Both the position numbers and the translations under genes were made by a program. A stretch of DNA of 64,000 nucleotides from Oxyruncus cristatus. Taxonomy: Eukaryota; Chordata; Aves; Passeriformes; Cotingidae. The notes beneath the pieces are model-generated. The model was not told where the DNA came from. It did not search any database and saw nothing but the letters and a program-made list of their open reading frames with translations. Position 1 is the first letter of the stretch. Each line of letters starts with the position of its first letter. The stretch is from NCBI GenBank assembly GCA_013399855.1, contig VXAY01000767.1, forward strand, positions 2,839,763 through 2,903,762, written 5' to 3'. This document shows positions 1 to 12,385 of the stretch, one piece after another.

Positions 1-1829
1 GGAAAAGGGGGTGGTGAGAGAGGAGGGTTGAAGGCAGTGATCATAGCAAGCATCTCTTATTTTTCCCAAATGGCATGTCACAAGAAAATGCTATTCCCAG
101 TGATCCAGTAAATGATTCTGTTTTCCATGGAGGTGGCTTCAAGGAAATAAGGAGTGGGTAGAAAAAGGTCTAGTCATGCAAAAGCACGATTTGCAGTTGG
201 AAGAGGATTTTGAACAGGAGTCAGAGGAGAACACCTCTAGGGAAGACACATAGTTCAATCTCTTCTAGGAGTAGTAGGACATCAAATGGCAGTTACACAA
301 TTAGAAAGGACAAAAGGTCTTTTTTAACTAAAAAATAGATAAGTATGGTCAGTAGGCTCAAAGCAGGGTTAAGAGGTGTCAGTGTTGGTATATGTGCCAG
401 CAGCAGACCAGGACTCTTTCTCAGATTAAAATCCACACTGGGTTGGGCTTTTAAAAAAGCTCCTTCCCAATCTGGTCCCAGAGACAAAATTAAAAGTCTG
501 AAGTAACAAGATGAGCAGCAGCAATAGACATGTGGGACTCAAAAAGGACATTTTACCCACCTGAAGCACTAAGAGAAAGGATTTGCACTGTACATTTCGA
601 TGGATCAAGGGATTTATTTTTTTTTTTTTGTTCTAATTAAGTGGTATTGAAATATGCAAACTGTGCTTTGTTCACTCACTCTGCTTGAATTAGTGATTTA
701 CAATGACAGTTTACTTTTAGTTCCACACCTGGAAATAGGAGATAAATCAAGTGATAAGCTGCTGACGATGGTGTCAAAATGGAGAGCACTTTACCCAAGA
801 GCTCCTTGGAGCTTGCTGAGCTGGCACTGCATTATAGCAGATCCGGCAAGATTATCCATTAATGACAGGAGCTGAAGCCAGTTATGACACTGTAACAAAC
901 TCCAGGTGCACACTCTGCCTCCATGCTTTAAAGGGACAAGAAACAAAAAAAGAGCTACTGCCTTCAGAAGGGCTTTCAGGAACAAATGAACATTAGTGAT
1001 CTGCTCTTCATGAGAGCACTCATGGGCACACAACACTGTCTGGAACATGGCTGCACGCCCCCACCCTGCTTGGGAATAGGGTCAGGCACTGCAAAACCTC
1101 TGCCAAAAAGATGAACCATTTCCTAATGTCTGAAGTTGTCCGTTCAGAGGAGCAGCTTCCTGAACCACTGGCTGGCAAAGCTCAGCGAGGGTTCCCCAGT
1201 GTCTTGGGAAGTCCTTGTCCCCCAGCCACGACAGGGGTCTGGGGACCCTCTCACTCAAGCCAGCACACACACTCACACCATGTTACCAATGCCCTGGAGC
1301 AACAAGGGGGCTTCAGGGATGGGAGAAAATTAAAACAGAAAAAAAACTTGAGGCCAGAAAACAAAACACAATGAACCAGGCGCAGATTGACTTCTGTCTC
1401 ATAGAAACAGCTTCAGGAAAATGCCACTGCTCATTTATGCTGGGTTTCACTTGCTCCCACCAGCCAGTCTGGCGTCCAGCCTGACAGCGTGCCATTGGTT
1501 TCCAGTGTAATGTGTCTGGGAAATCTAATTGTTTCTCAAGAAACACTTTCTAGCTCGTGAAGTTCTTTAGAGCTGCCACGCTCTGTGGCAATCAAAGCGT
1601 CTAAATAAATATGCAAAAGTGTGCTCAAGCCAGAAAGCCTTCCAAGGAACCAAGAGAGTTTTCTCCCTGTTCCGCGTGGCTCTGAGTCGATCACAGTCTG
1701 TTTTTGTCAATACCAGTCATGCACTAGAGCACATGCACTGCACAGAAGGTGCCACGTCTTACACTCCTGCAGTGTGCCAATACCACGGGATGACACCAGG
1801 GACAGGAATGCGGGATATGAGCAGCCAAG

Positions 1830-1863
<34 letters not shown>

Positions 1864-3239
1864 CAAGCTGTTCTAGCTCACAGCTAATGGGAAAACCTCT
1901 CTTAAGATTGCATGTTGAAATGCCTGATAGCTGTAAATAACTCTTTCTGTGTTTAATTCATGTATAATGAAACAGCAGTGGGCAAGTGTGGCTCAGTACT
2001 CAAAGAGGCTGCTCAAGCGAATGCATCTTCGAGCCTTCGTGCCAGAGCCACTCTTCCTGTGCCACAGGCTAATGGATTTCAGTGACAAAACAAGAGTGTT
2101 ACATCTTTAACTATTAGATTTGTTATGAGGCTTTAAAAGCAAAACAGTTGTTCCCACTTCCAAGCAAGGAAGGTTCCATTCTCCTCAAGTGAAAATGCAA
2201 ACTCTAAGTTCACTTAGAAAAACAAGACCAGTGGTAAGACACAGTCATATCTGCACTTTAGGAAAAAAAAAAAAAGAAGAAAATGAAAAGCCTTCAATCT
2301 GTTGCTCTTTCCAAAAGCTCCCCTGGTGGATTTCTTGTTATTTTTAGTTGGGCCATAAGATAGTTTTTGGTTTCGAGGGGTCTTCCATCACGCTCAAGCT
2401 AAGCACCATGTGTATCAGCACTCCCTGGCTTGGTGGAGCACCAAGGCCCTTTAAGACACCATTCCTTGCCTCTTAATTCCCACACAGTTTCAGCTGTGGG
2501 GATGAGGATGCTGCACCAGGCTGGTCACTGCACCTGTCCCCAGGTAAACAGGTGTCTTACACTTAGAGGTGTGTGAATAGGACTCTTTAACAGTGACACC
2601 AATGGCAACCAGCTGCTTTATCTCAGTGAGATCACAACCATGCTGCTCTGGGTACCATAGAGACCCCAAGCAGAAAGGTAATCCCTGCCTGAACACAGGT
2701 AAAACAGGAGAAACAGGCAAATACCTGGGTAAATTGTAGAGAGAATGCAAAGGACATTCTTTTTGCTGCTCTTTTTTGAATAGATTGGAAATAGGAAAAT
2801 ACCACAGGTGTTAAGGAATTTCCTCAGCATCGCTGAAACATCACTGCCGTGTGGCAGAGCATCAAACAGACCTGGAGGTCCACATGAAGTTTTTCCTTCT
2901 CAGCTCTGCTGTCTTCCTGGACAAACTCACCAGCCAGAGCAATGGCAGAACATCACTGCATCCCTTTCCCATGGTTAACACAGTCAGAACATGCTGACAG
3001 ACTTCTTTTCAAACATCTTTAAAAAAATAATCAAAATTTTACTGTTTAAAAGAAAGAATCCCCCAAATCCATAATTTACAGAAGAACATCTCCTTACTTT
3101 TATATGCTAAATGCTTTACTACGACAATTAAATGCCTTGAAAACAAACCCAAGTGACAGGTATACTTTTCAAGATCACTGATCTTCCAACTAGGGGGAAA
3201 AAATCCCAGCTTTAATTGCACAAAGCTGCATATCATACT
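1..3239. other. Intronic sequence, no gene seen
   Basis: Besides the AC repeat and a T13 run at 617-629 I see only AT-rich unique sequence. The short frames on both strands overlap one another and have no recognisable product. Confidence 0.6.
1832..1861. repeat. (AC)15 microsatellite
   Basis: Fifteen uninterrupted AC units. Likely polymorphic in length. It makes two spurious overlapping reading frames with Thr-His runs. Confidence 0.98.
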
Positions 3240-3600
3240 TCCCTCTCTTGAGATTTCATTATAGGCCTGAAACCAGAGAATTGCATTGCCAGCTCTTGCC
3301 TGCTCTTCCAGCTATTTCTGGTTTTTAATAATTATTCATTAATTGCACACTATGATAAGATCCTTGCTGTTTTGAAACATTTTCCCTCTGGCCCCCATAC
3401 TATTAAAGACCCTGATTGCCTGCCAACAGCGTAAAATTAAAAATCAAAGCACTACCTCTGAAAGGTTTAATATGTGCCACATTGAAAGAGTTTCTACAGC
3501 TTACAGCCATGTAATTGCATCACCAGCTAACTGCACAATCTCTCTCAGCGTTTGAAATGCTTTCCTTTGAAACATCAGCCAGCTGAGAGCAGAGGTTTTG
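3240..3600. promoter_or_regulatory. Candidate conserved non-coding element
   Basis: Repeat-free stretch with dense homeodomain-type words, including taataattattcattaatt near 3330, and CAGCTG-type sites. It has the look of conserved vertebrate regulatory DNA. This is pattern judgement only; no alignment was possible. Confidence 0.3.
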
Positions 3601-5285
3601 TTTAACACCCTGATTTACTCTCGGTCCATGCCAGCGTTTTGTATGTCTCCTGTGTCCTTCCCTGGTGCTTCTCTGCTTCGTCTGGGGCAGGTGGAAGGGA
3701 AAGGCTTGGCCTCCCAGCCAAGAGGAACCCTGCTCCCTTTGGGAGGAGCAACGAGGGAGAGAAGCGAAGACTCACCAGTTAAAAGATTAATCTCCAGGAG
3801 GAGATTAAAAACCAGAAGCATTTTATCAGCTGTACCTCTTCTCTACCCACCTCTTAAAAACAGGTGGGTTTTTTTGCCTGTTGATTCCCCCTCCTGTCCC
3901 CCCATTACAGACCCTTCTCTCTCTTTCCTGGTGCTAAAGAGACCTGCTGCTCCCAACAAACCAGCAGCCCCTGACACCTCTCCTCCTGCCCTGGGCTGCC
4001 AAACCTGGCTGGACACAACCTGCTCAGCCCACAACTATGAGAAGCTCTTCCATGTAACCATCAGTCCTTTGTTTATGGAGGAAGTTCCCACATTTCTCCA
4101 GTGGCTACACGAGGGACCAGGTACCCTGCTGGAATAAACCTGGAATAAACACAGTGGCTCCAGTGACAGGCAGCAATTCATAACCATAACCCTTTGCTGA
4201 TCCACTGAGATCTAAATGTTATTTCTTCATCCAAAAATTTCATTTCTAAATCTTATTTCTTCATCATAAAGGTCATATGGATAAGGACAGGTCACCAGTG
4301 ACCAGCCCAGTGCACACATCCTTACCACAGAGGCAGCCTGAAGAAATCTGTGCAATTGAGTTGATCAAAGCTGGTTTAGACAAAGAAAACCGTGGAGATG
4401 TAGCTTGCATTGATCGAAGTGAAGTCACGATGTGCCAAGGGGGAATAAAGATGCCCTTCACACAGTTTGGCTGCTTTAATGATTTCAATATTAACAGTGC
4501 TCTTTCCCAGAAAAAGGCAATTTTCTACCTTCATTTTTTTTGGACCTTGTGATTATTACGAGTGCCAAAAACTGTTTAATGCTTATAAAAGCGTACCTTA
4601 GAAATATATTCCTCTGCTAGCCTTCCTATGAAGGGGCTTTGGTTATTTTTATCTGTTTGTGCACTGATACACACTTTTAATTCAAAATCTTGGTCCTGCC
4701 TGCATTGTAATGTGGTTGTCCTTCCAGTTCATCAGATTTCACTTTCATAGTACATCTGAAATCAGCTCCTACAGGCTCTGTGGAGCCTCCCTGGAAAACT
4801 AGGTGGGTTTGCCCTGCTTCCTCCCTAACCTTTAGGTCAGAATTCTTCTCTGTTAATCCCATACTATCACAGCAATTGAAAACACGGACACTGTAGATAA
4901 CATTAGATACCTTGGTAAGACAAAGCATATCTCTCTTCACAGTAGCTTTAGGGAGCCAGAAAAGAAGCTGTGTGTTTTGTAAATTGCGATTTAGAGGTTG
5001 TATAATAACATGTGCATTTTGTTTTGCAGAGATTTTCTGTATTCCAGGCTGTTCCCTGAAGAGGAGGGAGGTTGCTGGTGCCAGGGCATTTCAACTGCTG
5101 GTGCCTACATGTGGGGCAGGACAGGGCATGGAGTAGGGGGGGAAGATTGGAGGGGTAAATCTGTAAATGTGGACTTAGGCTCATAAAAAACCCAAAACCG
5201 GAGACCTTAAAGATCTTGAGCTGACTCAATTCTAAAGCTTTGGCCTTAGAGTCTAATTTAAAACAAAACTCATGTGTCATAGTAA

Positions 5286-5302
5286 TTTTTTTTTTTTTTT
5301 TT
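5286..5302. repeat. Poly(T) run, 17 bases
   Basis: Homopolymer. No retroposon body is recognisable next to it on either side. Confidence 0.95.
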
Positions 5303-8300
5303 ACTGGAATTGTACAGATTTATGTTTGAAGGAAGTTTCTGGAGCGGAAAGTCAAACTGCAGACACAGAGTGTACTTTCTCCCAGATTTGTAAGGATTTT
5401 CATGTAAATTTGTGTTCTGCAGGGCACGTTCATTTGAAATCCAGAGATCATGAATAGAGATGAACAGTACCATGTTAAGGACAAAATTATTAAATGAGAA
5501 TCCTCCAATATATATAAAATAGCAAAGCACTTTCATTCAGGATCAGCCTCTGTTCCCAGAGGGAAGCCTGTGTGCTGGTGGAGCAAAGGACAGGCTCTGT
5601 ACCAAGGACTGCATTGCACAGGGACATCCCCACTGCAGTGAGTCACCGCCCCGTCAGTGAAGGGCTGTTCCCACAAGATGTGGCAAGGGAGGATCAAGGG
5701 CCCTGAAAGCTCAGGGAGCTGGTCCCTCATTCTCTTGGGAGTGCTGCAGCTTCTGCAGGGTCCCCATCTGGCCCTGCATTCCCGCTGTGGGGGTACACAC
5801 TGCCCTGGGTGCACAGCGTGCTGGGACATGCAGGCACAGGGAATTTTCACCTCTTCCCTTCTGAACACCCCTCTGATTTAGTGTCTCTCCCTTCTGGAGC
5901 TGCCTGATACCGTTTAGACATTGTTCCTCTCCTGGTTTGGCTTTGCACAAGCAACACAGCAAGGAACCTGGTGTGTGCAAATCCACTTTGTACCTCCCCA
6001 CATTTTCCCACACCCCAGTGTGAGCCCACAGTTGCCCTTTCCTCCCCAAACTCATGGTCTTTGCACAGCTATCTCCCTTGTGCACAGAGGAACAACGGGA
6101 ATGACAAAACCCCACACTCCTGAGACGGTGCAGACATAAAATCCAGTGTGCATGGACTGTCAGGCACAGAGATTTTTTTTCCTGTCTAAAAGGACAGTTC
6201 ATAGACTTTTATCTTGCCTGTGCAACTGAGAGGCACTGAGGGGAGACAGCTGCCTGTTTCCAGGCCGGGGGCAGCGCGGAGTGAGGCCACAGTGCTATCC
6301 TGAGTGCTCTTTGGAGAGAAAAGCCCTCATGGAGCTGCAGGGGGATACAGGATGAGGATGCACCACTGCGAAGTGAGATGATTTAAGCAGTTACAGCCAT
6401 GATGTTCATGCAGCCCCTGTGCAGCAACCTGCTGTACCAATTTCATACAGACACTTTGAGTTGCTATCAATTAGCTCATTAACGAAAGTGGCGATTAGGA
6501 AGATGATGAACATGATCTACTCAAGCTGGCTATTCAAGATGTTAAAATATTCTCCTGAGCAGCACATACAGGTTTTTTCTTCCACTTTTTTTTTTTCTCA
6601 AATACAGAAAGATTGGGTTGTTCACAGGCTGGGTTTGGTACTCACAGAACAGGTAAAACACACCTGGAAACACTTCATCTGCCTTGTCCCACAGCTCATA
6701 TGTTAACTCCTCTGTCACTGTGCTTACGAGCAAGGAGCAAAGGACTGACCCCATGGTGTGGTGTTTGAGTAGCATTATTTTCCCTTGCTTTTCCTGATCC
6801 CAGTATCTCATACAAACTAATGGCTGGAATACAAAGCTGAAATGAAAGCAGAGGGAAAGCGCTCAAAGCAACACCGAAGCTACTGTGGGCACTAAATAAC
6901 AGATCCGGCACTCAGCTCACAGCTGATATATTCTCTCACGTCAAAGGCAGCACATCCCTCCAGTATCTTCCCTTTACCAGCACCATTCCCCTAGTTCTGC
7001 ATTTGGGATATGATAATCATTAACTCAAGGGTACTGCTGGAGCCAGAGGTGCTAACCTTATCTCTAAAAAGCAAGCCCCTTGCGTCGCATAGGGAAGAAG
7101 GCTTTATTCCAAGTTGTAATGTCAACTTTCCTTTACTGCAATCTGGCATCGCTCACACAGACAAGCTGGAGATACAGCAACAAAGCCAAGGAGAGAAAAC
7201 GGGGTTCCCAGCAGGATTCACAGAGCAGGTTAAACTTTAAAAGGCACATTTGTACCCGCAGGACAGCCTTAAGAAGTACCCAGGAACCCTGCACTTCCCA
7301 CAAGCAGAGTAATTGCTTTCTGGGGCTATTTTAAACTAAGCACATCGTCCTTTCTTACATTCTCCTGCACTGGAGTGGCTGCCTTTTTTCTTCCTCCTTT
7401 CTAAAATTAACAGTGAAAAAATCTCTCCTAACTTTCCAACGTTGTAATGCTGCAAGGGCCTCCCCTGTCCCTCTTAGCTTGTAGTATCAGAAAGATTGTA
7501 CTTTTTTTTATTATTATTAATATTCTTTTTCAAGTCCACCTAGAAAAGGACAAAGACTTGGGTTCTAAAGCCTGGACCTCACCATCCACCACCCTGGACG
7601 GACACACTGAGAGCAGACAGCGCCTTGGGCTAACCTGCCTGTTCACATCCCAGCACCAGTGCACAGAGCTGTCTGTCTGAAAGCTGCTCATCACCGCTGG
7701 TGATGTTACACGAATTGGTTACACCCCTAAGTGCTGAGTCTGAAGAGGTGAATCCCTTCCAAGACCTGTTTATGTCTTTGCCTCCATGCACACAGCCCTT
7801 CAGCATGCCAAACCACCAAGGAGAAGGTGCCACGGGGGGACACCCTGCTGAGCACGAGCTGTTCGTGCCAGGAAGGATCAGATTCCAACACCTGGAATAA
7901 TCCTGCATTATTTCTTACTGGAGACACGCAATGACCTGCATTCAACCCACAAACCATTAAACTGCTCGGTTTCTCACGCAGAAAAGATCTGGGGCTTTGT
8001 AGTTGATCTACAAATAATCTCATTCATAAACAGGTTAATGTAGTCTGGTTCCAGCTGCATGTTTCTGGATTGCAGTAATGGCTACTCTTCCTCACAGAGT
8101 CTGCAACTGAAGCTAAGGGAATGGCTCTGTTAACAGTACATTAAATAGCTCTTTTTGCAAAATTATTGCATAGGATGATGATACAGATATAAGTGAGGGA
8201 AGATTACAGTATATTTTTCCCTTACTAGTCACATGGGAACAATGTGCTTCATCACCTGAATAAAACCTGTACTGCACGCTGCCCAAACAACGATCTGTAC

Positions 8301-8512
8301 AAGCCCTTCTGTTGTACTGAAAAATTCTTTAGAAATTAAAAATCTAAAACTTCATCAAAAAATATGATTCTAGCTCATGCAAATATTTCTGTTCAGTCTA
8401 TAACCCAAGGAACTATATTACTCTCTGGTTGCATCTCTGATTAACGCCAATGAAATTTTGATGAACCCAGAAAAAAATACCAACAGTTGTAACGTCATAG
8501 GTAATAACATCC

Positions 8513-8537
8513 TTTTTTTTTTTTTTCCTTTTTTTTA
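8513..8537. repeat. Poly(T) run, interrupted
   Basis: T14, CC, T9. No recognisable element is attached. Confidence 0.95.
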
Positions 8538-10962
8538 ATACGCTTGGAAATTAGCTTGAAAGATGTCACTATCTTAGCAGAAACCACCTAATGGGATGTG
8601 TACGCTCAGGGAACCAAGTAGCACAGTTATAATTAAAGTTTCATTATCATTTTCATTAGAAAGTAGTTTCCAAGGGATTGGATTCAACAGTAAAAATTGT
8701 ATGCAGGGTCCCCATACGTGTCAGAAGCAGTAGGTAACTCACAACATGCTACAATAACGCTGGGTTTAATAGCAGTGCTCTGTGTGTAGGGTGGGACAGA
8801 GAACCAACCCCAGGTGGGTGCACAGCTCAAGCAGGTACTGAAGTGATGTTTGGATGAATAGGCAGTGTCTGCACCCAGCTTTGCCACCCTGACCCCGCTA
8901 CAGGTCCTCTCAATAGCGAAGATCGGTGCTCCAGGGGCAGAGAAGGGGGTGCTGGCCCTTATTTTAACTTGATAATTACAGAGCACAGAAAAGAAAATGA
9001 AACATATCAACCTGTTGTAAGAGAGAGATCCCACCTGTGAGGCACACAAACTGGGCTTGCTGCAGCTGTGGCACGAGGCAAGCTGTCCGTGTAAGACCGA
9101 TGAGGAAGATCAGAGCACTTTACTTTGAAGAGTAAGTAGGAAAGCCCTCATGATTTTCAGTAAACACAACTCATTCACCCTGTGCCAATAAAAGCGTATC
9201 CATGTCACTGGGGAATTTGTTGACTCAGTCAGGGCTGCCACTAGCTAAGCCTTCTCCTGACAGGTTATAACTGAAATGATTCTCAGACCAGCTGGGAATT
9301 TATTAGAAGGAAGGAGCTGAGGCTTTCCTCACCCCTCTCTCTCCAGTCTTCTTACCACACTGCAGCTTACAGGGTATCTCGGATTTTGTCACCACACCAC
9401 AACCTGAAGGGCATCTTTCATTTACAGCAATAAAGGCTCTTTGGGTACAAAGTAACGCTCCAATATCAATACAGAACAATGATACATTCAAATGTGAAAT
9501 ATAAAGATATGGAGGCGGGAAAAATTGCCCAGTGCTGGACCAAACACTTTTCAAGTCCACAATCATGGAGTCACTCAAGTGTGCTGTGTATCATCTTGGA
9601 GTGCAAAGCCTCAGTGGGTGAGCAGAGAGCAGCATTTGCAATGCAGATTGGTATTCCAGATAAAAGATCTGAAAACAGAGTTTGGAAGGGTGAATTGCTT
9701 ATTAGCTCAAACGAAATTAGCTGAAAGCTTTATCAGATTAAAAAAATAATTGAAAATGTATCAGTATTTAACAGAGACCGCGTGCAGGAAAACAAACCCG
9801 CAGTAAATAGCATGGAAAATTCACAAGTTCAAGCATACACTGAAGGCCATAAGTGAAAATTTATCCCTTGTGAGTAAGAGGAGCCAGGTGGTAATACTGC
9901 AATCAGGCAAAGCGGGGTGAAAACCTATTTTAGCTTTAAGCAGTTAATGCAAAATTAATATTTCACTTATTTATGAGTGGAGAGGTGCACATTACACAGT
10001 ATCTGGGCCCTGGTGAGTGTCCAGAGGCACTGAGACCACCTTTCCCACCAGAATTAAAGTACATTTACAAGGTAGCATGTACCCAATCTTTTTATTAAAA
10101 AAGTCAGCACACCGTCTTAAACTATTCAACATGGTTAATCCTGTCCTCTTCATAAGCATTTCCTGTGGGCAGTACACTGTCCAAAGGCACAATTTGCTAA
10201 TGTGACACTGACATGATTTTAGTGAGTGGGAAACAGGAGCAGAGAAACTCTCCTGACACCAGACACCAGTCACTGACCCACTTGTGGACCTCCTAAAGCC
10301 ACAGGAAAAGGACACAAGCAAAGCAGCCTAGCAGGTGAAAAATAATTTTAAAAAAATCTTATTACCTTGGATCCCAATTTCACTTTTCAAGGTGGAAATC
10401 CTGAAAATGGGCCAACACACATCCAGAAATATGTAAAGCCTACAGCACTGCTGAAATATGGACAGGCTGCTTTTCCTCCTGATTTTTGTCGTTTCATTCC
10501 GTGCAGCAAATGCACCAAATGCTTTCCTTATCTACAAATAGGGAGCCACGCACGTGCGTGTTCTGGAGTGGAGCAACCTGGCCCATTTGCTAATCAGCTG
10601 CTAATTTGTCTGCCTCCTTGCAGGACCTGCAGCACGACCCCAAGGTGCAGCTGCACCTCCTTCCTGCCACCACCAGCGTGCACAGAGAGCAGGTGGACGA
10701 GTTTACTCTAGCGAAAGTCTATTGATGGTGCAAGGCTGGCAGGTCAGGGGTGGTGGATTCAGTTCAACTTGCTGAAACATTAGTTTGCTTTCCTTGTCAG
10801 TGGAGCACTTTACAATAGATCTTCCTGAATAATTCATCGAGTGGGTCTTCATGTGTGCATGGTGGTGTTTGATTTTCCAACTTACTGCACTAATCTATAA
10901 ATACTGACTATAAACATCCCGAGCAGATAGCTTTATTTTACGTTGCATCGGTTTCCCCCTCG

Positions 10963-10980
10963 NNNNNNNNNNNNNNNNNN
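10963..10980. other. Assembly gap (18 N)
   Basis: Eighteen unresolved bases, followed four bases later by a run of eleven C (10985-10995) and then by a CpG-rich patch. Such gaps are typical where GC-rich or G-quadruplex-prone DNA failed to sequence. The true missing length may differ from 18. Confidence 0.98.
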
Positions 10981-11278
10981 GTCACCCCCCCCCCCTTTGT
11001 TTTAAGCGTAGCAAGAGACAGCGCCGATATTTTACTGTCTCTGCCTTTCAGCAGCACCAAATGCTCCGGCATTAGTGTTATTAACATACGCGTTAGCTCA
11101 GGCTGATCCGCTCCCCCAGCTGCTGCTCCCCGCTCCTAGGGAGCGGCTGCGGCAGTGAATCAGATAGTGCTAATGAGCGTGTTAATGAAGTTCCCGCAGT
11201 CGAGCGCTGAGCTCCGAGAGGGGCATTAAAGGCATATCCCGTAGTCTTGAAAACCGAAATGGTTCATGGCAATTGGAT

Positions 11279-11313
<35 letters not shown>

Positions 11314-11425
11314 TTTGCACGCTCACCACTCGGTGCAAAATCCGTGCTCGCTCAGGGGACGACTTCTGCGAGAGAAACGCACATGAACGAGAACAGACAC
11401 TATTGCGATCCGGCCTGAATTTAAA
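10981..11425. promoter_or_regulatory. CpG-rich patch next to the assembly gap; candidate intronic CpG island or enhancer
   Basis: The first 280 bases hold about 17 CpG and the 110 bases after the ATTT repeat hold about ten more, against a strongly CpG-depleted background. The patch contains a 7-bp perfect stem with a 3-base loop (11130-11136 with 11140-11146), two TAATGA words close together (near 11173 and 11183), and an ATTT microsatellite in its middle. It has no convincing coding frame. It could be an intronic CpG island, an alternative or non-coding promoter, or a developmental enhancer. Part of it may be missing in the gap. Confidence 0.45.
11277..11316. repeat. (ATTT)10 microsatellite
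   Basis: Ten uninterrupted ATTT units inside the CpG-rich patch. The perfect units suggest recent expansion. Confidence 0.98.
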
Positions 11426-12109
11426 AGTGGAGAATTAAAGTTAATTAGGAAACATATTCCAGCTGGACTTTTGCCAGCTCCACTCTGCCCTGTAGAGGGC
11501 TGCCAAACCCTTACTTGCCTTTCATTAGCTATCTTTCTGCTCACTCTTCCCTCCCTTTGGTCCTCAAAAATTTGTTTCTTTGACTTTTATTACTTTAATA
11601 ACGTAGTTTGTTAGTAGTGTAGCAGATACTGTTTCTGCAATTTAATTAAAACTACATTCCATAAGTCGATTGCTGTTACTTTTTATAAAAATTCCTCCAA
11701 CACATCAAAATATTTAAAAATAAAAACAACTGAAGACCCAGGGGAAAGTTGTTTAAAAAAAAAAAAAGTTTGCAATTGGACCAGTAATTGTTTCCATGGC
11801 AGTCTGCAACTGCACATGGGAAATATAAAAAGCCAGTCCCTTGAGTTACTGCTGCTGGGAGCCTCATATGTGTCTTTATAAAAGAGAACATAACAAGAGG
11901 TGTAAAAAAATTAAGACAGTGTAAATAAAGGCAGCAGTTGGCATTGTTAGAGAAAAACACCCTGCAATCTTCCAGCCATGCAACCATTAGGTTAATAATG
12001 ACAGTTTCATTCCTTTTCTGTGCATACCCACAGTTCTTGCCACTGCTGGAGTGAGTGCTTTACACGGGTTTTTCTCTGCTCCCTCCTCAGTAAACCAAAT
12101 GATCACACG

Positions 12110-12385
12110 GTAATTTGGCAAGACTTTTGCTGCACTTCTGTTTAATTATATGGCAACCGTGCTAAGTTTTGTAGCAAGGGAGATGTAAGCGCTCTGAAGC
12201 CCTTCCAAGCAATCATGACAGCTCATAGTAATAGGGTCAGAAGGAAGAATGCTAAACAAGTCTTTTATTTCCTGTTGATTTCGTCGGACAGACTGATTTG
12301 CATGTAAACATTTGGGTGTCTGTGAATTCCTGCTTCTAAGAAATAGCTTTGAAAAAGATAATGATGCTTCCAAAGTCATAAGGTT
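12110..12385. promoter_or_regulatory. Candidate regulatory element with octamer plus forkhead words
   Basis: Holds a perfect octamer ATTTGCAT (12296-12303) directly abutting a forkhead word GTAAACA (12304-12310), in repeat-free DNA that also has TTTAATTA-like words. POU and FOX factors bind these words. Function is inferred. Confidence 0.3.

Larger units (their letters stand above)
3601..10962. other. Intronic sequence, no gene seen
   Basis: Unique sequence with two poly(T) runs. The longest frame is 179 codons (3598-4137, plus), Pro/Ser-rich with no domain. A minor local duplication of ttatttcttcat occurs at 4220-4265. No retroposon was recognised. Confidence 0.6.

Noticed and set aside
1619..1887. 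Two small frames ending in Thr-His runs
   Set aside because: They arise from translation of the AC microsatellite.
3598..4137. 179-codon plus-strand frame
   Set aside because: No domain, Pro/Ser-rich and low in coding character, with no splice or promoter context. Read as a chance frame.
5711..6202. 163-codon minus-strand frame
   Set aside because: Cys/Gly-rich chance translation with no family resemblance.
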